From: Pterobdella sp. o SKG-2022
Taxonomy: Eukaryota; Annelida; Clitellata; Hirudinida; Piscicolidae
Assembly (NCBI GenBank): GCA_964035795.1
Contig: OZ038325.1
Location: forward strand, 7,003,607-7,067,606
Length of the DNA: 64,000 bases
Reading direction: 5' to 3'
Under the pieces are notes generated by a model. The model had not been told where the DNA came from. It searched no databases and saw nothing but the letters and a program-made list of their open reading frames with translations. Positions 13,640 to 26,812 of this stretch are shown here, piece after piece (within the stretch, counting starts at the first letter, position 1; every line of letters starts with the position of its first letter). The position numbers and the translations under genes are program-made.

Positions 13640-15110
13640 CTCGATCAACGCTCAACTTTAACGATTTTTAAGTGTCATCCTCACCTTCGTCGTCTTCATC
13701 TTTCGACGTCATCATATTAAAATTCATCATCTTATTTTCATCGCCATTTTTTTTCAGTTTACGTTTTATTTCAAATCTTTTTTCTCCTTTTTTCTTCTCT
13801 CCTTTTTACCTTCTCTTGCTCATAATAATTAAAAATTCAAATTGCGGGCATTAAAAAATGGAATATCAGCGAAAGAAAGAAGCTTATTTTTAGTTTAAAT
13901 CCACTTCTTATCTATTACTTGTAATTTTTAAATATTTTTTAATTTGGAAACAGTATGCAGTGTGTTTTTCCTTTTAATTTCATTTTTTCGTTTTTTTTCC
14001 TCTCCATCCTTTTAACATCATCATCATTCATTTGAAGTTTTCACTTTTGTTCCACCATTTTGAACTTTTTCCATATTCTTTTTTCATTCTTTCTCTTCCA
14101 CCTCACACACTTTTCACCTATTCCTTTTTTTACTTTATATTTGTTCTTCTTTCTCATTCTCTTTCTTATCACCCTTTTTACGGTCCTTTCTTTTCTTCCT
14201 CCTTCTTCCTCTTCTTCTTTTGCTTCCTCTTCTTCTTCCTCTTCCTCTTCATCTTCTCTTTTCAAACTCTTCAACAAAGACGAGTTTAATCATCAATTTA
14301 TACAAGCTATTAAAGTCTAATTGCCTCTATCAGCCCATCGCTTTTCTCTAGATTCATATTTTAATTCTCATTCAGATTATTTTCACAAACTATAAATAAT
14401 AAAAATATTAAAAATAAAAATAAAATAATGTTAATACTGGAAATGATAATTTCAAAAATAATAATATATTAACAATAATAATAAAAAAAATAAAAAAATT
14501 AACCATAATCCTACCACTGTTTTCACCCAAAAACCTTTCCACCCACCCCTCCTTCTCCTACAAATACACCTTAATAAAGCTGATCCTTGAATTTGCATGC
14601 ATAATTAATCAGAGGCGTTTTCGGCAGGTGTCGCTCTCACAAAACATTATTGCTCTTTCTTCATTTATTATCATTATTTTGGTTATGATCTTTTGCTCCT
14701 TCTTTTTATATCATAGTCTATTTTTGGCATTATTATTAAAAAAAAACCTTCATCGACGTCACTCTACTATTATTGAGACCAAGATGGAATAACCAATAGC
14801 ACAGCCCAATAACCATCCCCTTCTCTTAACATCATTTCTATCATTTTCTGCTTCACAACTTTTAGCTATTTACCACCACCCCCACATCACCACACCACCA
14901 CCACCATCACTACCACTATCAACATACTGCTATTATACGTTTACTACAACCATTAATACATGCCCATCACCACCACCACCACCCTTACACCACTATTACC
15001 TCAATCACACTTTCATCACTTTCACCTTCACCATTATCTACATCCCCATCTTCATTACTATAACACGATTAACACAATATCCATCTTTATCAATGTTTTA
15101 TGGTCCTGGG
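13640..15110. other. Pyrimidine-rich and AT-rich spacer
   Basis: It has CTT/TTC-rich DNA (13665-13830 and 13970-14270), CAC/ACC-rich DNA (14870-15060) and AT-rich filler. No gene is recognised; long frames come from the simple sequence. Confidence 0.6.
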
Positions 15111-15440
15111 CATGACGTTAAACTGCACCGAAGACAGCGTCTCCAATTTGAGACTGCTTTCCTGTTATAACCTGGATAACAGTAGACTTCGGTAACAGGT
15201 ATCGACAAACTGATATCCTGGTATCGTCGTCATTTGGCTTAGCGGAGGATGATTCTTTATTGACAACGGCAAGACAAACTGCCCAAGTGTGGGAACGGCG
15301 GTTTTTGAAATCCGATAGTTTCAAGTTGGACGTTAGCTTAGGCTGGAGTGTTTTATGAAAAATTTGTCCCAACTAAAAATGGCTATCATTAGCCGACTGC
15401 TGTATACCCCAGCTACTGGGACGCCTACAGCAGTATAATC
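15110..15440. other. GC-richer unique island ending in a nested hairpin (possible transposon remnant)
   Basis: About 330 bases with visibly higher G+C than their surroundings. The minus strand is open for 84 codons (15118-15372) with balanced composition but no domain I recognise. At the right end ACTGCTGTA (15396-15404) pairs with TACAGCAGT (15426-15434). Inside that, CCCAG (15408-15412) pairs with CTGGG (15416-15420) around a 3-base loop. A mobile-element fragment or structured RNA is possible; neither is shown. Confidence 0.4.
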
Positions 15441-15461
15441 TAATATGGATATTATTTTTTT

Positions 15462-15645
15462 ATCAACACCATCACCACCACCCCCATCATCATCTTCATC
15501 ATCATCATCACCACCATCCCTATCATCATCTTCATCATTATCATCACCATCACCACATCCCCATCATCATCTTCATCATCATCATCATCATCACCATCAT
15601 CTTCATCTTCATCATCATCATCATCACCACCATCATTCATATCCA
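15462..15645. repeat. Impure (CAT)n/(CAC)n tract
   Basis: About 180 bases of CAT, CAC and CTT triplets, giving poly-His/Ser/Asp frames on either strand. A simple repeat, not a gene. Confidence 0.85.
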
Positions 15646-16855
15646 TTAATGTTAAAAGCCAAACATTCTTATGAATATGATTTGTGAATAAAAAAATAAT
15701 AGAAAAAAACAAAAATAATAATTTCTATATTAAAATTAATTCATTAAAAACATCAATTAATAAAACGATAGAAAACAATAAAAAAAAGTCTATTATTTGT
15801 TTTTTTAATAATTTATAAAGGATCAAAATTTAAAAAAAGATTCAATTAGTAATTTATAAAGAAAGTGAATATTTATATAATATTTATTATTATTATAATT
15901 GATGAAAAAGAGAAAAATAAAAAATGGTTGAGAAGAAAGTTTTGCTGCATAGTCTCTAGAGAGAACCTCTTTGATGTCCAATTCTTTTAAAATATAAAAT
16001 TTATTAATTGATTTATTCAATAAATTGCTTTAAATAAAACATAATTAATGTAATTATTATTTTTTATTCTTTTTCTTTTTGCTATTTTTACAGGAGTTTA
16101 TTTATTAATTTTTTAGATATATTTAAATAGGGTAAAAATTCTTTGGAAAAAAGTACATTAAAAGTGAACCGAAGTTTCCAAGATGGCCGCAACTTTTTAA
16201 AGACTTCATTCCTCAGACGCTCTTTAAAAATTCATTTCTTATCAATTCTCACAAGCCATTGATTTTATATTTTAGGCATTATTTTATCGCTTCAATATTT
16301 TGTTTATTTTTTTAGATTTATTCATTAATTCCAAATTTTTTGCGTTTTTATTTTTGTTTTTGTTCATTATAAATTGGTAAATTCTAAATTAATTATTTAT
16401 TCATTCCAATCGATTTTCAAGGAATCAATATCAAAACACTAGTGAATTTGAAAATCGATTTTTTATATAAAATTAATTTGAAGTATTTCCTGATTCTCTC
16501 AACAAACAAAAACATGCAGAAGAAAATAAAATAACACATGCAGTTCCAAACATACAAGAAAAAATATAAAAATTATTAATGTAATGAAAAACTATATACC
16601 GAAATTTTAAAATTTAATAAAAAAAAAATAAGACACAAATAAAGAAACCAGACGGTCAAAAAATCTACAGTCAAAAACAAAATGAAGTTAGAGAGAAAAA
16701 ATAAAAACCACTAAAAAAAAAATAAAAATTGCAGATATAAGCAGAAAGACAAATAGATATATATGAACGGTCAAAGAGGCTTCAATATTCGACAGTGTTG
16801 TAAAAAAATGCTATTGATTTCTATACGCATCCTTTGCAGTAAGATATGAAAAATT
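15646..16855. other. AT-rich spacer
   Basis: Nothing gene-like is seen. One island at 16160-16230 carries AAGATGGCCGC, which resembles a YY1-type site. Confidence 0.55.
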
Positions 16856-17060
16856 ACGGTGGTTATGATGGTGGTGGTGAGGGTGCTGGTGATGGTGGTG
16901 GTGGTGGTGGAGGTGGTGTTGGTAGTGGAAGGAGTGGTGGGAGTAGTAGAGGTCAGGGTGATGGAGAATTGTAGTTATGATGGTAGTGATGATAGTTTTT
17001 ATGGGGGTGGAAAAAATGGTGGTAAGGAAGGTTATGATGTGTATGATGAAGATGGTGGTG
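16856..17060. repeat. Impure (GGT)n tract
   Basis: GGTGGT/GATGGT triplets dominate the plus strand. Short GTAGTAGTAG runs follow at about 17259-17283. Apparent poly-Val/Gly or poly-His frames are artefacts. Confidence 0.75.
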
Positions 17061-17339
17061 AATATCTTATGGAAAAAATAAAGGTATTGAGGTGGCAAGG
17101 GTATAATCATAACAATAAATCACCACAGGAATTTAAATAATTTTGAAACAAAACAAATAAATATTAGATATATAGGACATCAAATATTTTAAATTATAGC
17201 AAAAGTAATGGGAGGGTTTGAAGAGACATTCAGCTTGTACTGGTACTAACAGAAGTGAGTGGTAGTAGTAGTAGTAGTAGTAGCAGTAGTTGTTGTGACA
17301 TTTTTAGCAATAGTAGTAGTGTTAATAAAGGAGAAAACC

Positions 17340-17530
17340 ACATTATAAGAATATCAATAAACAAAATTTAATGAAGCACAAATCTATACAGACTGAGGCA
17401 CTAATATTTACGCATAGAATCAAAAATACGAATAAGTGAACAAATACAAGCTCAGAAATACTCACACAGTCAAAAAAATACGAATAAAAACACACAAAAA
17501 CAAACAAACAAACATGCACACACACACACC

Positions 17531-17561
<31 letters not shown>

Positions 17562-18640
17562 TTCATAAAAATGTTACAACATAATTTTGAATTTTACTTA
17601 ATAAGATTGAAAACAAGTTCTAAAAATACTTCATATTCTCACATAGATCTTGAGATAGTTTAAAGAAAATTAGAGGAACATGTATAGACACATAGAAAAT
17701 ATTGAAAACCGGAAACAGATCACAAATAATTATGCGCGTCAAAACGAGTTTTTCCAAAGAGTATAAATTAATAACTCACATACAAAAACACACACTTAGA
17801 AACATGTACACACACCTAAAAACACATACATACAGTTAGAAAAACTTTTACACTTACAAAAAACATATGCACACAAACGAAAACACATACAAACACACGT
17901 ACAAAAACATATTTTCAAGTGTACTCACACTCACAACGACGCACATGTTTTCAATCTTTAAAAACCATAGGCATACTCATAAAACATTGCAAAGATACAA
18001 ATGTTGAGATGCAAAACTCTTACAAATAATTAAACAAAACTGTCATCTGTGTGAACATTTGAAAGTCTGCAAACACAGACACTAGAAGTCACATGAAAAC
18101 AAACATGTGAATGCACGTACACGACACAAACACATAAACACAAAAAACATAAGATGTACATACACAAAAAAAAATACTAAAACACACATACAACCACACA
18201 AACAAGCACATACACAACCGCACATACAAACACATCAAAACGCACAAACTAAAACACAGGAAAACACATACAAACCACACATACAGCCAGCAAAAACAGC
18301 ACAAAGGGTTGGCACCGAGCCGCGAAATTTCACATAAAACCTTAACCTTTCCACACGCAATTACGAGCTCTGACCAGTTTTCGCGCCTCGTTTTTTAAAC
18401 TTTATCACCCAAATGCGGAAGATGTTACCGAAGAATTTTATAAGGGAATCAGTTTTCGGTAGCATATTTTTTAATCGAATTTTTAGCGTTTTGAAATTTT
18501 TGTGAAAATTGTTTTAAATTAATATAATACACGCAATTGTGCACACAAACACGAACAAACAAACAAACAAAAAAACAAAAAAACAAACAAACACACACAC
18601 AAACACACACACACACAAATACACATAAATAAGATATGAT
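17340..18640. repeat. CA-rich cryptically simple DNA
   Basis: ACACA/AAACA words recur, with purer CA runs at about 17515-17560 and 18580-18620. A more complex pocket at 18300-18450 contains TTTTCGCGCC, which looks like an E2F-type site. No coding exon is recognised. Confidence 0.6.
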
Positions 18641-18992
18641 ATAATATTGCTCCCATACCGACCCTCGCTGACTCGCTCCCCAATCGAGTCATACTAGTGT
18701 GTTTATTATTGTTGTTTCCATAGTTTTTATTTGTACTATGTTTTTGTTTTTATCATTATTTACTTCATTTTTTTTCCTTTATCACAATATTATCGGTTTT
18801 GTCCTTATGAATTCATTATAATAAAAATATTAATCTTATTTTTAAAATTATTATCCTAATTACTCTTATTATTTTTATTATTTTGATTATTATTTTTTTT
18901 ATATGATCAAGCACCTTCAAATTGCACAAAAGAGCTTAATAAAATATATAATTTCTAATCCTCTATCCCTGCCTGTAAATGAGCTTTATGTG

Positions 18993-20138
<1,146 letters not shown>

Positions 20139-20227
<89 letters not shown>

Positions 20228-20241
20228 TAATAATAATAATA

Positions 20242-20292
<51 letters not shown>
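20139..20292. repeat. (TAA)n microsatellite, about 154 bp
   Basis: ATA/TAA triplets on the plus strand with a few interruptions (AATAAATAAT, AACAAT). No LINE 3' end is visible next to it. Confidence 0.93.
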
Positions 20293-20293
<1 letters not shown>

Positions 20294-23200
20294 GAAATAG
20301 CTACTAACATTATTGTTTTTTTTGATGCTTCATAGCTTTTATAGCGTATAACTTTGGAATTTTGATGTTACCATGTGAAATTCTTGAAGTCTGAGTGAAA
20401 ATTTTTGATAAAAAAATAATAAATTAATATTTAAATAAATGGACTAATATATATTTGTGATAATGACGAATGTGTGCATGTGTTATGACATTACATTGAT
20501 GATATTGATGGGAGGATTTAGAAGGCGATGAAAAAAATTTTAAATATGAACATATAAAGGCAATTTAATATTAGTTGAAGTTTATTAGAAACTTTATTTA
20601 TGGGAAATAATTAAAAATTCTTAAATGCTATAATCATGATGTTTAAAAGAGAAAAAGATAACAATAATAAAGAGCATTTGATTAAAAGTTATTACGGATA
20701 ATAAAAAATCTTTATGCCATTTTTAATCTGAGTTTATTTTTAATTATTCAAAGTTATTCAATTAATTTTCATTGAATAGTTTTTTTATTTTACTTTTCAA
20801 ATTATTATTTTTATATTATTTTTACTATATTTTAAAATAATTTTTGCTTAAATTAAATCAATAAATATCACAAATATGACGAAAAGTATAAAAACACATT
20901 ATATAAAATTGAAAATATATGATAAAGAAAATAATTGGATCATTATAATAAAAAGACTGATACAAAAAACTCATAATAATAATTATAACCTTATCATTTT
21001 TTTTATTATTTTTTTGTATATAAACCATAAAAAAAACATCAAAAAAAATAACATGGAAGAATATTTTAACTGTAAACAAAGTTGCCCAAGACTTGAATTG
21101 AATGTTCTTTTATTGCTTCTCAAGTTTGGCGCTTCATAAATTAAAAAGTGAATTAACATTCAAAATAGCTTCAAATAATAAAAGTGAAACAACGTTGAAA
21201 ATAATTTCAAATAAAAAACACTATTCAAATCAAAGCTGGTTATTAGAATTTTAAATAACACAAACTAAAATATTTCAAATCGAATCTGAACATTGCAAAA
21301 AATGGACAACAATATAAATCTCAAGTTGTATTTTTCATGTCTCATTAACTTTTAGTCATTTATAAGATGATTTTGTTCTCAAGGATGGTTTTACAATTAT
21401 AACTATAATTGGGATATCTCAGTTTTATGATTTCTAATTTGATTTTAAAGAATAAATCGTCAACCATTACTAATTCAAAATAATATTTTCAATTATTTTT
21501 TGAAATAAAAAACATCACTCGAATCATCAAAATATTTATATAAAAAAAGAGTTGAAATAATCAGTTGATACTTTCTACTTTCATGACCTGCAAATATAAA
21601 ACAAAAAGAAAACTTCATAATTATTGTAATGAATATATGTATCATTTCTTTTTATTAAAAATAAATAAGTTTAAATATATTTCACATTGAGAAAAACACA
21701 TTCTGCATTAATGAAAACATCAAAGTTATATATACTTAAAATCAATTTGAAAAAATATAATAATAAACAAAATCAACAGAAAAAAATATTTTTTTGGTAA
21801 GATTAATTATTATGGATAATAAATAAATATATAAATGACAATTGGGTTGATAATTAAGATAATCCTAATGGCTGCCATTAACACTGTTGATAATTTTAAT
21901 GTCTCGAATATTTAATATTTTTTAATTATTTTGAGTTGTTTAGAATTATTTGGAAGATTGCCCTATCTGTAAGTCTTATTTCTTGTATTCTCATCTTTTT
22001 CTTTGTTTTTTTTTTGTTTCTATCATTATCTTTTTTCTTACCAGTTTTTCTTTGTTATCATCTCGTTCATCATCATCATCATTATCATTACCCAATTCAG
22101 AATCATCTTCATCGTCTTCCTCCTCCTCCTCACAACTACAATACCACACCACTTAACAACACAAACAAACATTTTCTTTCGGTGTTCTCCTAAGCGCTCT
22201 ATTTGTTAAACTCTTTTCTTCCCTGTTTCCCCTTTTGTATCTTTCTCTTTTTCTCAATATTTCTCTCTTTTTCTTGTTTTATTTTTATTTATTTTCGTCT
22301 CTCGTTCTCATCATTTTTCCTTTTTTTAATGTAATTGTTAAATTGTTTTTTTTTTCACTGTTTTTGTTTCTCTAAATCTCACTGTGTTTTGTTCTCTATT
22401 TTTAATATTGTTTCCAGCTTACCACTCCAACCACCACCATTCAACTCTTCCTTACAACTCGAACAAACACATCTTAGTTTTATCATTAAAACAATGTCAA
22501 AAATTCAAAAAATCTTAAAACATTTGTTTAAAAATACATTAGGGTTGAAGAAATAAAATATTAGATAATGGTTGAGACTTCATCACTGGGTAATGGCTCG
22601 TATGTTGAAACGTGAGCAAATGCGTGGAAAATTTCCCCATTAATAATCACTGTTTCATTTGATAAAAAATAAAAATTCAATATTTAACAAAATTTAATAA
22701 AATAATAAATATATCCATACTATGCTGAAAAAAAAATTAATGTACTCATGATAACCAATTAAAATTGGAATTTAACCCAACTTAGAACTTAAATCCAAAA
22801 AAATAAACAATTTTTGCTCAATACAAACTATAATATCAAGTGCTAAAGAAATATAAAATTTTATTTATATTTCTTAATTTCATTTCTATGTTTTATAATG
22901 TCTTTGTTGTATGTGCACCCATGCAAGCAGTATTAAGGCGCTGAATTAATGCCGCTAAAAAATAATATTAAAATAATAATTTTTTTTTATAAATATTATT
23001 TTGAAGTATCATCATCATCATAGTAGTTTTAGCATTATAATCATTATCATTATCTCTTCCACCATCATCATCATCATCGTCATCATCCCCATCATCATTC
23101 CCATCATCATTCCCATCATCATCTTCTTTTTCATAATACCTATCATCATCAACAACTCCTGATATAAATACGATCAAAAGTAATATTTATAATAAATTAT

Positions 23201-24053
23201 AAAATATTTTAAAATATTTTTTTGTGAAGAGTTTCCGTTCGAGTATTTTTTTTTGATGAGCTCTTATTAGCCACTATTATCGTCCAGCACCAATAATTAG
23301 GGATCATAGAAATAAAAGGACATGACCAAACAAAGAAAATATACACCGATTCATTTTTTCCTAGCTTTCAGCGAAATAAGAAAAATATGGTGTTTCAACT
23401 ATTTTTGCAACTTATAGGAATAATATTTCTCTACGTTTTTATTTGTTTATTTAAAAAAAAATTTTAATTAAATATTTGAAAAAAATATTAAGTATTCCAT
23501 CAAAAACATTATTATTCAGCTTTTTCGATTAAAAATACCCGAAACTTTCACTAAAAGTTGTTTTTGAATAATTCCACAGTTTATAATAATTGCTTTTATC
23601 ATGAGAATATTTCGCGTAATTGCATTCCGGTATTTGGAAAAATTCTGAAAAAATTTTATTTTCTATATAATTAACTTTTTTCGCCTCCAAGCTAAAAACT
23701 TGGACGACACCGAATTAGTTCTGAATAATACCACATGAAGCAAATCAATAAGATTATTTTATTTTTTTGTCACTATTAATACCGGTGTTATTATTATTTT
23801 CATTGTTTGAAATCATATAAAAATCAAAAATAAATATCTTTTAAAAGTGTACCATGAATAACACTTTTTAATTTCTCCACTTAGTTTTCTATTTGGTTGT
23901 CTTGCTATTATTTACCACGTTTCTCTCATCTCATGTGTTTGTGTTATTAAAAAATGTTCATCTACTTTTAATGCTATAACAGCTTACAAAAACATAAATG
24001 CTTATAGACTGAAACAAAATAATACAGATAAATATAGGCAAACCACAAAAAAT

Positions 24054-24056
<3 letters not shown>
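20293..24056. other. AT-rich spacer
   Basis: About 3.8 kb of A+T-rich DNA with no recognisable exon. It holds a T/C-rich stretch (21960-22340) and an ATC-type repeat (23008-23155, CATCAT with CCC interruptions). Confidence 0.55.

Positions 24057-24124
<68 letters not shown>
24057..24124. repeat. (GA)n microsatellite, about 67 bp
   Basis: About 33 uninterrupted GA dinucleotides on the plus strand. Confidence 0.95.
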
Positions 24125-24127
<3 letters not shown>

Positions 24128-24917
24128 CAACATGGTACAAAGATGGAGCCCTGTGATGTTGAAGCTAATTGGTGCAAAATGTCGTTTTTCTTGTCTACTT
24201 TGTTATGTCTCATGTTTGTGTCTTTTTTGATGTATTTGTGTCTGTCTTGTGTTGTTTGTATGTTTGTTTTAGTATGTCTTAGTACATAACTCTTTTGGCA
24301 CCGATGTTTGATACTGATGTTATAACCACGTGTTAAACTATTGTTAATTGTCAATTTGAATATTTCCCTATATGTCAATCTTATATCTCTTGTAAGAGTC
24401 ATCTTCCCATCCGAAGTTTTCCAGAATCAATTTTGATATAGAAAATAAACCCCAAAAGTGTGAAGCTTATCTCAATATAGGAAGCTTCTTAAATGATAAC
24501 TCCAAACAATCGAAATTCAGCTACAACTTAAAAAATACAATCTCTAATCCACTCATTCATCAATTGAAAAAACTTTGTACAATATCCTCTATTAATTATT
24601 AATTATGCGTTTAATCTCTTATCTTAATCTACACTTTTATACATGCGGCCTCCCTCACTAAATCAGTGTGCAAGCCTTTAATTACACCTTCAAACTGCTT
24701 ATTAGATTCCATGCAAGTATTAATCACTTCAAGAAGCATTTGAATTTACAGACTAGAAGGTATAATTTTAGAGGTTGTTTTTTGATGATATTATATGAGC
24801 ATGGTCTGGTTGTGATTCAGTTTTAATCTGATGGGTTGTCTCTGAGTGGAGGATTTTATGATAAATCTTTATCGTCATTATTTTTGTGATATCCATCAAT
24901 ATATAGCTTTTTTCCAG
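24125..24917. other. Spacer, no gene recognised
   Basis: Mostly unique AT-rich sequence. A minus-strand open frame runs into the GA repeat, but its remaining part matches nothing I know. Confidence 0.5.
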
Positions 24918-26405
24918 CATCATCATCATCATCATCATCATCATCTTCTTCTTCTTCTTCTTCTTCTTCTTCTTCTTCTTCTTCTTCTTCTTCTTCTTCT
25001 TCTTCTTCTTCTTCTTCTTCTTCTTCTTCTTCTTCTTCTTCTTCTTCTTCTTCTTCTTCTTCTTCTTCTTCTTCTTCTTCTTCTTCTTCTTCTTCTTCTT
25101 CTTCTTCTTCTTCTTCTTCTTCTTCTTCTTCTTCTTCTTCTTCTTCTTCTTCTTCTTCTTCTTCTTCTTCTTCTTCTTCTTCTTCTTCTTCTTCTTCTTC
25201 TTCTTCTTCTTCTTCTTCTTCTTCTTCTTCTTCTTCTTCTTCTTCTTCTTCTTCTTCTTCTTCTTCTTCTTCTTCTTCTTCTTCTTCTTCTTCTTCTTCT
25301 TCTTCTTCTTCTTCTTCTTCTTCTTCTTCTTCTTCTTCTTCTTCTTCTTCTTCTTCTTCTTCTTCTTCTTCTTCTTCTTCTTCTTCTTCTTCTTCTTCTT
25401 CTTCTTCTTCTTCTTCTTCTTCTTCTTCTTCTTCTTCTTCTTCTTCTTCTTCTTCTTCTTCTTCTTCTTCTTCTTCTTCTTCTTCTTCTTCTTCTTCTTC
25501 TTCTTCTTCTTCTTCTTCTTCTTCTTCTTCTTCTTCTTCTTCTTCTTCTTCTTCTTCTTCTTCTTCTTCTTCTTCTTCTTCTTCTTCTTCTTCTTCTTCT
25601 TCTTCTTCTTCTTCTTCTTCTTCTTCTTCTTCTTCTTCTTCTTCTTCTTCTTCTTCTTCTTCTTCTTCTTCTTCTTCTTCTTCTTCTTCTTCTTCTTCTT
25701 CTTCTTCTTCTTCTTCTTCTTCTTCTTCTTCTTCTTCTTCTTCTTCTTCTTCTTCTTCTTCTTCTTCTTCTTCTTCTTCTTCTTCTTCTTCTTCTTCTTC
25801 TTCTTCTTCTTCTTCTTCTTCTTCTTCTTCTTCTTCTTCTTCTTCTTCTTCTTCTTCTTCTTCTTCTTCTTCTTCTTCTTCTTCTTCTTCTTCTTCTTTC
25901 TTCTTCTTCTTCTTCTTCTTCTTCTTCTTCTTCTTCTTCTTCTTCTTCTTCTTCTTCTTCTTCTTCTTCTTCTTCTTCTTCTTCTTCTTCTTCTTCTTCT
26001 TCTTCTTCTTCTTCTTCTTCTTCTTCTTCTTCTTCTTCTTCTTCTTCTTCTTCTTCTTCTTCTTCTTCTTCTTCTTCTTCTTCTTCTTCTTCTTCTTCTT
26101 CTTCTTCTTCTTCTTCTTCTTCTTCTTCTTCTTCTTCTTCTTCTTCTTCTTCTTCTTCTTCTTCTTCTTCTTCTTCTTCTTCTTCTTCTTCTTCTTCTTC
26201 TTCTTCTTCTTCTTCTTCTTCTTCTTCTTCTTCTTCTTCTTCTTCTTCTTCTTCTTCTTCTTCTTCTTCTTCTTCTTCTTCTTCTTCTTCTTCTTCTTCT
26301 TCTTCTTCTTCTTCTTCTTCTTCTTCTTCTTCTTCTTCTTCTTCTTCTTCTTCTTCTTCTTCTTCTTCTTCTTCTTCTTCTTCTTCTTCTTCTTCTTCTT
26401 CTTCT
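24918..26405. repeat. (CAT)9 followed by about 1.46 kb of (CTT)n, a GAA/TTC tract
   Basis: Nine CAT triplets (24918-24944) pass straight into about 487 CTT units. The only interruption I can see is one extra T at about 25898 (TTCTTTCTTC). It shifts the apparent reading frame from poly-Leu to poly-Ser. The minus strand is pure GAA, the sequence class known to form triplex DNA. Confidence 0.98.
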
Positions 26406-26562
26406 AATTATTTTTTCTTCTTTTTCTTTTTCCTTTTTAAATATTAGGCTACGATTGATTTAAAAGTATTTTTGAATTTAATTTATCAATATTTTTTATT
26501 ATTTAATTAAATTTTGAATCAAATTATCTTTTGAGATAGTATATTCGCAAAGAAATTAAATT

Positions 26563-26632
26563 TCTTCTTCTTCTTTTCTTCTTCTTCTTCTTCTTATTCT
26601 TCTTCTTCTTCTTCTTCATCTTCTCTGGCCAA
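26563..26632. repeat. Impure (CTT)n satellite patch
   Basis: A second CTT patch about 160 bases from the main array, broken by TTTT, TTATT and CAT. It may be an older copy or a detached part of the same array. Confidence 0.85.
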
Positions 26633-26778
26633 CAAACATTTTCTTTTAAAATATTTTCTAAGAGGGTAGGAGGTAGCAATTAGAATTGATGGGATTAATA
26701 ATTGTAGCAAGATGGAGGTTGCAACCACACACTACAGCTCTGTCTTGCGTGCTCTTGATCATAGGGTGCTGCTAATGA

Positions 26779-26812
<34 letters not shown>

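Noticed and set aside
24846..26447. Plus-strand poly-Leu/poly-Ser open frame of 533 codons
   Set aside because: Pure translation of the (CTT)n microsatellite; the Leu-to-Ser switch is the one-base insertion near 25898.
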